From Temnopleurus reevesii (lineage: Eukaryota > Echinodermata > Echinoidea > Temnopleuroida > Temnopleuridae): a DNA stretch of 21,837 bases. The notes below the pieces were generated by a model. The model was not told the origin of the DNA and searched no databases. It was given only the letters and a program-made list of their open reading frames with translations. Below are positions 9,310-18,778 of the stretch, piece after piece (position 1 is the stretch's first letter; each line of letters starts with the position of its first letter). Location: NCBI GenBank assembly GCA_036244855.1, contig BQKZ01006850.1, forward strand, positions 11,308-33,144, in the 5' to 3' direction. The position numbers and the translations under genes are program-made.

Positions 9310-12300
9310 GTGAGTGCTTATTATTACAGTTATCTTTTTTAAATTTGTCATTCTCCATTAATTCTTTAGCTTTATTATCTATTCTTTTTATTACTCTACT
9401 ATAATGTCAATGGATGATGGTACAGAGATGGACAATGTTTAACAATATTATAATACCGATATGAAACATAATGGTATGTGCCTAAAATACAATAAAGTGG
9501 TTAACACCCGAATATGTTGTTTTTTTTCATGTAAAAAGTATCATTTCATGTTCCGTTTTTTGTGGTTTGGCTAGGAAACGAACATTGTGAAATATTTAAT
9601 TATGATAAAATGTATTGTTATTTAGTTTGAAAATAAAAACCCCACTTAATCCAAATTTCATTGTTTATGAAAAAAAGACGAATGAAATGATGAAATATGA
9701 AATCAGAAGACTAAAATGACTATCATGGCGGCAAGGCTGATACAAATGGTAATAGATGATGACGACGACGAGAATGATGTTGATAAACGACGACGACGAT
9801 GATGGTGCTGTTGTTGATGCTGATAATGAAAAAGAAGAAATTGTATTAAAAGAGTGGAGGAAAATCATAAAGCAAACGAAACGTATATATGCAAATTACT
9901 TTATTGAATATGAATATGGGTTTATTTATTTAAATGATTATTCTTGTTAAAATTTAGTATATTCAATACACCTTTTTGTTTTTGTTTAACATTTTGTTTT
10001 TGTTGTTTTATTTCTTTTCCTGATTTGTTTTAAGGATCAATGGGCTTTCGGCCATTTTGTGTAAAAAAATTTTGTTGCTATATTTTGTTGTCGGAAATAA
10101 AAACGAATAAAGCTAGGAAACTGGGGATGGAAATGAGGGGAGAGGGGATCTTTGGGCAGAACCTCCCCTTTTTTTAGCAGATGGGCTGATAAAAACCGGA
10201 TGTCTGAGTGCTCCGTCAACAGTCTTCAAAATATTTCTAAGCATTATGTCGGAAAAAAACTTATTATACATCAGTATGTATTAAAAAAATGATATAGATT
10301 AACGATTCAGGAAGATCAATTAATTTGTGTTGAACAGAAATTTATAATACGGTATATTACGATTTCGATCATGACAAAACAATGCAATTAGGCAATATTT
10401 CAACGTTGTTTTTCGTCACGTTAAGTACTTTGTCATCAACATCAATATGAATCTTCGACAAAATCTTTAAAGTTGTCTGGTAATAGAGACACTTGTTTTT
10501 CAATCTATCCAAATCCCCCTCCCCCAGTGAGATTAATATCCACCATTAAATATGAATCGAAACAAAAGCGATTAAAATTCAATTGGGAATATGTTTGAAA
10601 ATGAAGTGTTATAAATCGTGTTTCTGAACAGATCCAGCTGCTATGCATGTGGCCGATTGGGCTTATATTACGCCCAAAGGGAGTCGATTCACCGCCAAAT
10701 CGTCTCACTCATCGAGTAAAAAGTATGCTGGGGTTCAATAAATGTCACATACCATTAAAGTGGTTCCATGGAGTATATTCATATTATCAGTTATAACTCT
10801 GATTGAACACGTCTCATAAAGATGACAGTCCGATACATGATACATCAATGGAAGAGTGTAATTACACACATCAATGGTGTTTTATGTGATGGAGATCTGT
10901 CATGAATGACAAAACAATTCCTTTAGGTATTTCAGATTGCGAACGATTGGACAAGTATTTGTTTGTTTGTAAAATCAACGGGGTATGAAAATTATATCAT
11001 GGAATTCTAACTTTCTAATTCTAAATTTAGATAGACACACCCACTCATAAACAAAAGGAAAATTAAGTATAACTTGGAGGGGTAAAAGGCAAAAAAGCTG
11101 GCGAGTAAAAGAATGATGAATACGGTAATCGTTAAATCAGAAAGGAACGTGACAAAGTCGTCTTTAGTGACACAAAATTAAATTCATTGAATTCAACGGG
11201 CTTTGAGTTATCTCAGATTTGGACTGATTGAACAAAGATCAGTCAGAGGAAATATAAATCTTTAATTTAGGGTTTCCCCTTCCAATTTTATTGGAATTAC
11301 ATTCAAAGAAATTAATTCGAATTCGAAAGAACTCTTCTGAACTCTTTGCTCCCATGGGCGGGCGGGGGGCTGTCTCTTNGGGGGGGGGTTACGTATGAAC
11401 CAATGTCTCCTAAATTCGATAATGTTCCCTATTGAATTAATATACGTGTATCTGCAAGTAAGTCATGGCAATTACTTTACTCTAAAAAGTACAAGGATAC
11501 AGAATGAATATGAAATCTGTAAACTACGATCCCAACACAAACCCTCTAAACATGCTAAAACGTATATTTCATTTGTAAAAGATGGGTGCCGATAAGTGTA
11601 CCGTTACCATGGCACACTCCTCCCCATTGGCTCTCCAGTGGCCAGAACTGTCTGCTCCTTAAATACTCAATCTTGTAAAACACCATCTAAAGGTTGTTTG
11701 ATGTCGACGGCAAAACTTTCGAAATTGGTTTATAAATAAAAACAATTGGGTAATGCCGATGGAATCTCTTGAATCATGGATCGGTGAATTCCACGGATGC
11801 CGATGATGTGAGTGTTATAGTCTGGTAAAATCAAAACACAGCAGGGAAGTCTGCCGAAATAATGTGTCATCTACCCCGCGCAAATGAGTCAAAGTGGATG
11901 ATAACATCAAGCAATAATCATATTGCATTGGTGCAAACTATTGGAATGGAAGTGCGATGCCATTATATATATATAGTGGATGCTTAAGGCCTCACTCACT
12001 AATGATGGTGATATCATTAAATAGTAATTATGATATATTCAGGTTAGAGATTGATGAAGATGGATGGAGTTCCCTGTACTCAACGCAACGGCCTTTCGAA
12101 AGTGTCTGTCTTTTTAACTGTACACGATATAAAGTATTTTCGAAAAGTTAAGTCGAACGCAATTTCAATGCTCCTTTGTAATGCTATTGAAATCAGAACC
12201 GGCTTGTCATTGTTGTGCCCGCACAATTGAATGCACGGCGTACGGACCTATTGTCTGCGTTCTAGTTAACTTTTCGGAAATAGTTTATATCGTGTTCCTG

Positions 12301-14425
12301 AAAAGAACTTAGCGACATCGAGCTACGAGATCATAGTTTTACATGCTCATTATACTTTCTATCAACATATTTTTGTTAGCTTATATATTACGACTGAGAA
12401 TGATTTCTGTGATTTTAATTTTGTCGTTTGGTATTATTGTTATCTTGTTTGTTTGTATCATCATATCATTACCTAGTTTAATTATTCATCTTCTTCTTTT
12501 ATTTCTTCTTCTTTTTACTTCTTCCCCTATTTCTTTTTTCTGTTCCATCTTGTTCATGAGGAGGACCAGCAGTGTCATGCTTGGTACTGCTGAATGGGAT
12601 AACTAAGTTCGTTTGTATTTGTATATATTTGTTTTTATTGAATCGGAAATAAACACCATACTATACCATACCATGACATTGATGTCATAAAGGTCATAAA
12701 TTGAATTTCCGTAGAAATTTGGAGCAAAAATTCAATTGAAATTCCATATTTCATAGAAGCAGTGTTTTTCAATAGATTTGAATATATTCCATTCAATCAT
12801 TCAATATACCCCCTTCCTATGTACATGTTTGTTTCAAAATAATGTTTCACTGATTTATAAACATCACAATTTCTCCCTATTAATTTGACTTCTTATTGAT
12901 TTATTACTCTTTCATGATTTACTCGAACATTTGATCTATTCTCATTTATTTTTGTTAACAGGTGCTGCCGTGACGTCACTCATGATAAATGGAGTTGAGA
13001 GATTATTTCTGAGGTGAGAAATATGTCAATGGTAATACTTGTTGACATACCAATGATTGATATTGATTCGTGATTCGTTTAAGAAAATTGACGTTTATTT
13101 GGCCATGAACGTCGCGAAAAGTGGACCAGTTTCTTATATTTATAAACGTGTTTTTTGCAAGGTCTGGTCTAGTTCCTGTTATTCTGGAAACGAATTTTGT
13201 ACATATAACGTTTCCTATAAAAGAGCAGAATCTGGAAGATTTGTATACAAATTTAAAAAAAATGAAAAATATTGCGATTCGAACTTAATTCAGCTTTTAT
13301 TGATTTATTGATCAAAATAACTTGAAATTTGTGATGGTATTCTTTGATAAAGTGTTCATCACGCTTGTATTTTGGGGGTGATTTCACAATAGCTTAACTT
13401 TTTTTCCTATAAAATGGAAATTAATTTTTATTTGAATCTGTACATTTTACTTCCAGTAAGTCGACCGTATTGGACAACAAAACAACAATCAGAAGTGGCA
13501 TTCCAGTATTATTATGTAAGTGTTTAATTTTTTCTTCTTCTTACACCTTTATTACATTAGCACTTATACTAAAAATATATTCCTTACATGAGTGTGACCA
13601 AATCTGCGGCGAGCTGACGAGCAGGCAATCAAAATAAAAACAAACATTACAAATTTACAAACAACGCTAAAATACTATTCAATACATATGGAAAACAAAA
13701 AAGTCAGGAAAGATCGTATAAATTCTCTGAACAAGCGTAAAAACAAAAACAAAGGAAAATATAAAATGGTGATCTTTCTGTTTTTTCTTAAACGTGGTCA
13801 TCTTTCACGGTCAGGGAAGGGAAGTGTAATTGACTGTTCGCTTAAAAATGGATTGCAAACATTTTCATCTATGAAGTTAAAATCCCAAATAATGCATTGA
13901 AGAAATGTGTTTTAAAATTATTTTCGCAGCTCAAGATTCCGTTCATGACTGCTTCAGGACATCACTATGGACTCTGGTTGAACAAAATAAGGTAAAACTA
14001 GGCATTATTTATGTTTTGTTTTATCGTGTTTTCTATTGAAATTATGGGTTAAAATTATTATCAGAAAGAGTTTTTATTAAACTTTTTTATCCTTTTTATT
14101 CATATAAACACAAATCAAAGTATAAGCATATAAATCAAACAAAAAGGCGTAAATACCATCCATTCATTCCTGTAATAAATCTACATAAACATATTTCGAC
14201 AGTATATGTGTTATATGACATTTCAATTTCGTAAAACATTTAATATGCAACCATTATTGTGAAATTCCTTTTCCATCTTGTACTACGAATTAACTCATAA
14301 TTGTCTCGTGTTTTTGACAGTATCCAAATGGCGATGTCAACGCATCATTTGTTCTTGAAGACAATGAAAACACAAGAAAACTGTGGGACCAAAGGTAAGT
14401 CGTGCAAATAAGAAGAAATAACATC

Positions 14426-14456
<31 letters not shown>

Positions 14457-17181
14457 TCTACAACAAACAGTTGCAAATGAAAGGATCCAAAATATTTTTA
14501 TTTCTATTATTCGTTCAAATTAAGTTCTACATCATCGGAGACATACACAAGGGAATGCTATGAATAATGATATGAAAACATGTTTATTTATTTATCAAAT
14601 GTATGAATAAATTTCAGTATTATTGATCAATTCAATTTATGTTAATGAATACAGAAAATACAGTAACAACTTTGTAATATCATGCATGGTAAAATTAATA
14701 TTTTTACTTTTTCATCATCAGATTTAAAGCTACACTGAAGGTATCGCTAAAGAAGAAAGAAGTCACATTTGAGTATATCATCGAAAATAAAGGTAAGTTG
14801 AAATAATTTAATAAATGGGAATTACTAGTAAAGGGAAAGAACAATTGCACATATACTGGTAATAAACGATGACAATGGAAAATTAGAATGAGCCAAAAGG
14901 AAGAAAATTATAGAAATCTTAGGAAGATTCTGGAAACATGACTCGACAAAGCAGAACAGAGAAAACAAATAGACAATTTAAAAACATGTCAAGTGCGGCA
15001 AGATTAGACGCCTAATGTTTGGAAAATCTACATATAATCCATAATTCATGAAATGAAAAGTAAAATACAAGTTCATATTTAGAAGCACCATTATTATTGT
15101 TTTCATGAACAAAATTGTTCTTCAATTTCAGATTCCAAGCCTTTCACATGCACCCCCATGCTTCAGAATCATTTCCTCCTTGATGACGTCACAAACACAT
15201 CTGTTCTTGGGCTTCAGGATGCAGACTCCGCTGATGAGGTAATTGCTTTATATTAATTTTCTGAGTATACATACATTTTTTTTTTTAGATATATCTTTTG
15301 CAGCCTAATCTCTCAAACTTCAACTAATCGAGTACACATGGTGCGGTGTTGGGATAGGAGGTGTAGTAACGTAAATATTTAGATCAAAAGGGGCGTAGAA
15401 TTCATAGGGGCGCCAAATTTGTGCAGAGAACCCTTTTGGGCGAGGATTTATCTTTAATGGGCGCTAAATTCAATGGGCCCCCGTAATCCTTTGTCATGAC
15501 CCAATCTTATAGAAATACGATCTTTCTATTTCAGCAAGGCCGAATAGTATCATACTTCTGATATGTGGTTAGATGATAATTGTTTTTATTCAACAGCATG
15601 ACTACAAGCCTGTCAGTATTGACAGCATATTCAAAATTTTCCAGTAATGGTGACTACAGTCAAACCTGTCTATAGTGGCCACTGTCTATAGTGACCACCT
15701 GTCTATAGTGGCCACGTAGATTGATTCCCTCCAGGTGAAAATGCATGTTATAGAACCTGTCTATAGAGGCCACCTGTCTACAGTGGCCACTTAAGTCGAT
15801 TCCCTCCAGGTGAAAATGCATGTTATAGAACCTGTCTATAGAGGCCACCTGTCTACAGTGGCCACTTTTTCTGTTTCCCTTGGGGGGGCCTCTATAGACA
15901 GGTTTGACTGTATTTCATTCTTATTTTCTCTCTTTAGATTAGCTACAGTTCAACAGCTTCAGACTGTGTAGATCGAGTCTCAATCGGTGGACCTTTAAAT
16001 AGGTGGGTATTTACAGCATTTCTTTGAAACTGCAACCCCCCCCCCAACCAACCAACCAAACAAACAAATTAAATTCATTATGTTGAATCTATACATGATT
16101 TAAAAAAAAATAGAATATGGTTTTTAATATCTAATTGAATATTTCCTTGAGCCTTTTTTTCCTTCTACTTAATTATTGAAGAAAATGTTATGAGTCAATT
16201 AATGCAATTAACTAAATGTTACACTTGTCTCTGTTTAATGTTAGTTTAAAATCGACCTCTTAGAGCGTAGGTTACCGTATTCGATATTACTATGACATTC
16301 ATGTCTGATATTATGACACTGTACCTTAAAATGTTTCTCTTTCTCTATGCAGTGTGTACACGAACACATCGAATGAACACATTCTGAAGAATACACAGGA
16401 TGATGCCACATTGACCATCAGAAAATGTAACATGCCCGACACAGGTAAGATTGTTAAAAACCAATATTTATAGTTTTTGCATTAGAAAAGTACACAGGTT
16501 ATGAAGGTGATCATTACAATCATCATGATAATAAAAAGTTATACGAATAACTAAATTAAATTTTCCATCATTTATTTGTATGTTATGCGCCTGTGGGTAG
16601 CCTATTTCTTCTTGGAATCTGTGAAGTATATGAAATCTCATGTCAGAAATTTGCTAGATATACTTTGTAAAATTTTATGGACTGTTCAATGACCAAAATT
16701 GGGCAAATTCTCTGATGTAATTCTGTTACCGACATTCTATACATACCTTAGAGCCATCCATAGTGATATGATAATGTTAATGTTTTTTTTTCATTCCCAT
16801 ATAGTAACACTTACTTAATAATATACATATAAAGAGTTTGGCCAGTCTCTGAGAGTCTGTCACTGAACTAACCCAGACAGAAATGTTGCTCATAAAAGCG
16901 TGTAATTCCGTTACCGCCCATGTGGAATTACCCTGATACAGTTCAAGATTGGTTTCGATCCCAATGATTCAACGAATTATCCTTTTCCTGCATTTCTTTT
17001 CTCATCAAACATTACAGTTATCTGGAATCCTTGGGAGGAGACTGATCAGCAAAGCCGTCATGACATCACAAGTGATGAGTTCAGGGAGATGATCTGCATC
17101 GGATGTGGTCACGTGACCCAACCTTTGACCCTCCTTCCCGGCGCCATCTTTCAAGGAAGCCAGACGATGTCCATAGAATGA
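9237..17181 (+). CDS. Glucose-6-phosphate 1-epimerase-like protein (hexose-6-phosphate mutarotase family), active site altered
   Basis: Join 9237-9309, 12962-13013, 13457-13515, 13930-13991, 14321-14394, 14722-14792, 15132-15238, 15938-16002, 16353-16444, 17018-17181: 819 bases, 272 residues, every intron GT-AG and every phase consistent. Family signatures in order: SSVTVNLLGAAVTS, ERLFLS, IRSGIP, a HxxxR site (HDCFRTSLW), NGDVNASFVLEDNENTRKLW, NMPDTVIWNPWEE, EFREMICIGCGHV and a final LLPGAIFQGSQTMS. Known of the family: these cytosolic beta-sandwich enzymes interconvert alpha and beta anomers of hexose 6-phosphates. Odd: the catalytic His of the LFHTYF-type motif is Gln (MLQNHF), the catalytic Glu of CIEPGHV is Gly (CIGCGHV), and the VFPQFG loop after IRGGIP is missing about 12 residues. 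Family membership is clear; mutarotase activity is doubtful. Confidence 0.92.
9310..12121. other. Intron 1 of the epimerase-like gene, first part
   Basis: AT-rich intron sequence with no exon that I can support. It contains a GAC/GAT-rich patch at about 9755-9805, a T-rich stretch near 9970-10030, a C/G-rich run around 11355-11389 broken by an N at 11379, and a perfect 12-base palindrome TTCGAATTCGAA at 11316-11327. Confidence 0.5.
12122..12295 (+). mobile_element. MITE with ACACGATATAAA ends, copy 2
   Basis: It starts ACACGATATAAAGTATTTTC and ends in the inverse (TTCGGAAATAGTTTATATCG, then TGT). The interior aligns along its length with the reverse complement of 2802-2967, for example CAATGCTCCTTTGTAATGCT and AACCGGCTTG. 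No clear target duplication remains. It lies in intron 1 of the epimerase-like gene. Confidence 0.8.
12340..12674 (+). mobile_element. Possible 3' end of a non-LTR retrotransposon
   Basis: A T-rich segment is followed by GCTGAATGGGATAACTAAGT, then TCGGAAATAAACACC and a short ATACC/ATACT repeat tail (about 12656-12674). The AATAAA-like run next to a short tandem tail is typical of LINE 3' ends. No reverse transcriptase is present, so this is tentative. Confidence 0.3.
12962..13013 (+). CDS. Epimerase-like exon 2
   Basis: The acceptor is TTTGTTAACAG and the donor is GTGAGA. The exon encodes GAAVTSLMINGVERLFL, which matches the family pattern GAHVTSW...G.E.LFLS. Confidence 0.88.
13457..13515 (+). 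CDS. Epimerase-like exon 3
   Basis: The acceptor is TTACTTCCAG and the donor is GTAAGT. The exon encodes SKSTVLDNKTTIRSGIPVLL. The family reads R-GGIP-VFP here; the second Gly-side residue is Ser and the FP is absent. Confidence 0.88.
13516..13929. other. Epimerase-like intron 3
   Basis: I looked here for a small exon that would supply the missing VFPQFG loop and found none with splice sites and fitting frame. A Lys-rich 70-codon open frame at 13688-13900 is A-rich and has no recognisable motif. Confidence 0.4.
13930..13991 (+). CDS. Epimerase-like exon 4
   Basis: The acceptor is ATTTTCGCAG and the donor is GTAAAA. The exon encodes SQDSVHDCFRTSLWTLVEQN plus K. The His and Arg of the family motif PQHGFAR.S.W are kept (H..FR.SLW), while the Gly-Phe-Ala between them is changed. 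Confidence 0.87.
14321..14394 (+). CDS. Epimerase-like exon 5
   Basis: The acceptor is TTTTTGACAG and the donor is GTAAGT. The exon encodes YPNGDVNASFVLEDNENTRK followed by LWDQ, matching the family pattern of a strand followed by D...T..LWP..F. Confidence 0.9.
14425..14456. repeat. (CAA)n microsatellite
   Basis: About ten CAA units lie in intron 5, 30 bases after the exon 5 donor. Confidence 0.95.
14722..14792 (+). CDS. Epimerase-like exon 6
   Basis: The acceptor is TTCATCATCAG and the donor is GTAAGT. The exon encodes RFKATLKVSLKKKEVTFEYI followed by IENK, corresponding to the family strands F.L...V.L....L...L.V.N. Confidence 0.9.
15132..15238 (+). CDS. Epimerase-like exon 7, contains the altered catalytic His position
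   Basis: The acceptor is TTCAATTTCAG and the donor is GTAATT. The exon encodes DSKPFTCTPMLQNHFLLDDV and continues to GLQDADSADE. The family reads KPF.F...LHTYF...DI; here the active His aligns with Gln of MLQNHF. The next aromatic is His and only the final Phe is kept. Confidence 0.9.
15657..15910. mobile_element. Tigger/pogo-like MITE with internal iterated motifs
   Basis: The ends are CAGTCAAACCTGTCTATAG and its inverse CTATAGACAGGTTTGACTG, flanked by TA at 15655-15656 and 15911-15912. CAGTCAAACCT-type ends with TA duplications are characteristic of Tigger/pogo elements. Inside, a motif CTGTCTATAGTGGCCAC and close variants occur seven times in direct orientation (starts 15666, 15682, 15699, 15757, 15774, 15832, 15849) and once inverted at the right end. 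A 75-bp unit is repeated twice. It has no coding capacity. It lies in intron 7. Confidence 0.85.
15938..16002 (+). CDS. Epimerase-like exon 8
   Basis: The acceptor is TCTCTCTTTAG and the donor is GTGGGT. The exon encodes ISYSSTASDCVDRVSIGGPL plus N. This region is variable in the family, where a D of the Y.DK type is usual; no such motif is seen. The acceptor lies 25 bases after a Tigger-like element. Confidence 0.85.
16034..16070. repeat. C-run and CCAA/CAAA simple repeat
   Basis: A run of C is followed by (CCAA)n and (CAAA)n at the start of intron 8. Confidence 0.85.
16353..16444 (+). CDS. Epimerase-like exon 9
   Basis: The acceptor is CTCTATGCAG and the donor is GTAAGA. The exon encodes SVYTNTSNEHILKNTQDDAT followed by LTIRKCNMPDT, the strand before the conserved D.VVWNPW motif, which is split with exon 10. 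Confidence 0.9.
17018..17181 (+). CDS. Epimerase-like exon 10, contains the altered catalytic Glu position
   Basis: The acceptor is AAACATTACAG and the stop TGA is at 17179-17181. The exon encodes VIWNPWEETDQQSRHDITSD, then EFREMICIGCGHVTQPLTLL and a normal family C terminus. ICIEPGHV is the usual form; here GGA TGT (Gly-Cys) replaces Glu-Pro. Confidence 0.92.
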
Positions 17182-17342
17182 TTGAAAAAAAATAATGGTC
17201 TCATATCTTTCAACATTTCTCTAATTTATAATTACAATCTTTATTTTGATCCACTTCTTTCTTAAAATACATAAGTAAAAATAGGATGCATGGTAAAATT
17301 CAGTGACAACTACCTAAAACTGTACTGTACTAGTACCTAGTA
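17182..17342. other. Epimerase-like 3' flank
   Basis: The likely start of the 3' UTR. No AATAAA or ATTAAA lies between the stop and the transposon. The nearest candidates (ATTAAA 17461-17466, AATAAA 17701-17706) are inside the transposon copy that follows. Confidence 0.5.
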
Positions 17343-17969
17343 CCATGCCACAAGTATTGCAACATAGCAAAATTACGTTCGTTTTCCATTTATTCACCTG
17401 TCGTATTTTTCTTATTTTTACTTAAATGTGAAAAAAAACCCACAAATATCTATGGTTGAAATTAAAGTGTCATACACGGTTTATGAATTATGTAGGGTAA
17501 AACCATTCTTGATTCAGTTATGCCCTAGATACCAAAGACAAAAAACGACAAAGGAAGAAAATTGCAATGTCTCGACTTGCAGATTAGTCAACGGCTTCTC
17601 GCAAAATTGTCTTCACTTTCTTTAAATTGAACATATTCCATGACTTGTTGAATACTTCTGCTAACAAAAAGTATCAAAATCTACACCCCATTTAATGTAA
17701 AATAAAATAGCCAACCTTAGTTGAAGACGTCACTCTCAGTTCCTTCAGGCCATGTGTTTGTTATAATTTTATGGGACATTATGTATTGGCCATTAGGTTT
17801 TGAGAATGAGCAACATAATTCCAAAAAGTTATCGTTCTTGAGTACAGAAACTAATCCTGAAATATTTCATAACACTTTTTCATATGGCCAGTGCATGATA
17901 TTGATTTATACGTGTATCCTGAAGGAATTAAGAGTGGGTCTATGTTGCAATACTTATGGCATGGGAGGG
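17343..17969 (-). mobile_element. Terminal-inverted-repeat element of about 630 bp, copy 2
   Basis: This is the reverse complement of 5153-5784 along its whole length, with scattered substitutions and small indels. The right end, read on the minus strand, is CCCTCCCATGCCATAAGTAT. The left end CCATGCCACAAGTATTGCAA has lost about four bases of the CCCTCC tip. TA flanks at 17341-17342 and 17970-17971. A 115-codon open frame at 17721-18068 crosses the element boundary and is not a gene. Confidence 0.85.
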
Positions 17970-17971
17970 TA

Positions 17972-18501
17972 CTTTATGAGTAAACGTAAACTTTTAATGG
18001 TCAATTCCAATAAACATCATCTACAATTTCGAAAAGTAAACTGTTCCATTTGCGATGCCTGTAGGTAAGGATTAAAATTAATCAATCGATAAAACGTGAC
18101 AACAGAGGTGGATCAGCAGATTGAATATCGATGCCCATGGGTCTTTTTTTATTGAGATTGATATGATTTAGCGTTCTTCATTAGAATTGATTCGAAAGGA
18201 TGCCAATAGAATCGGTTAAAATCTATATTTACGTCATTTCAAGTTTTTGAATGAGTCGTCCGTATTTTCAAGAAGTGCCTTTATCTGAATGTTAGTGTTG
18301 CATGAAGGGGGAGGGGAACTCATCATGCAGTCTTTATTTAGGGCATCAGCGTCCACCATTTTTGTTTGTTACCCGCCTGACAACGGGGAGCAGCATTTCT
18401 GAAACCCAACCTATTTGGCGGAGAAACTTTTCCGCCCTCCCGTTACGGCGCGATGCGAGTAACTTTTTTAAACAAAGAAGTATGAAGACAGAAAAAATAT
18501 C
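17972..18501. other. Spacer with an imperfect inverted repeat
   Basis: Mostly unassigned. Around 18369-18471 an imperfect hairpin starts GTTACCCGCC and ends GATGCGAGTAAC, with GGCGG/CCGCC near its centre. It could be another degenerate foldback element. Confidence 0.3.
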
Positions 18502-18778
18502 AAGACGCATGTCAGACAGTGGACTGACGTTTGGCTTATATACGCTCCTTGGGCGCAAGTCGAACGTCAGTCAAAAATGCAAAGGTATGTGTCGGCCTTT
18601 ACAGGCCAACGTCTGCCAAACATTCATGACGATCGATCAACGCAGAAATTTGGCGTAACGACGCTTTCTTGACGCGTATGTATGTTGAGCGCTGGATGAA
18701 CGCCTTCGGCCAAGCGTCTTTTGTCCTTATTTCTGCGTTCACAGAGCGTCATTATCAAAGGTGTGAGGCAATCTTTAG
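18502..18778. mobile_element. Two adjacent degenerate foldback elements related to the one at 776
   Basis: The first (about 18502-18600) has AAGACGCATGTCAGACAGTG, then GACTGACG, matching the middle of the element at 776-1020, a small hairpin GACTGACGTTTGGCTT/AAGTCGAACGTCAGTC, and a right end AAAAATGCAAAGGTATGTGT. The second (about 18602-18778) is a foldback with arms containing AACGCAGAAAT/ATTTCTGCGTT and GACGCTT/AAGCGTC. Its right end ATCAAAGGTGTGAGGCAATC, then TTTA, resembles the same termini. Both are internally deleted relative to the copy at 776. Confidence 0.7.

Noticed and set aside
12343..12606. 87-codon hydrophobic frame that could pass for a membrane protein
   Set aside because: Hydrophobicity follows from T-rich DNA; the end looks like a retrotransposon tail, and it lies in an intron.
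13057..13311. 84-codon frame with several Cys and Tyr in intron 2
   Set aside because: There are no splice sites linking it to the epimerase-like gene, which reads perfectly without it, and no known domain is seen.
15657..15910. Regularly repeated motif that looks a little like a CRISPR array or minisatellite gene
   Set aside because: The repeats are inside a TA-flanked element with Tigger-like inverted ends; spacers are not unique and the setting is a eukaryotic intron.
17721..18068. 115-codon open frame
   Set aside because: It starts in the 630-bp transposon copy and runs past its end; the other copy at 5153-5784 does not keep the frame.
18302..18658. 118-codon open frame with normal-looking amino-acid content
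   Set aside because: Much of it is translated foldback-element sequence (18502 onward), and the rest shows no domain or splice signals.
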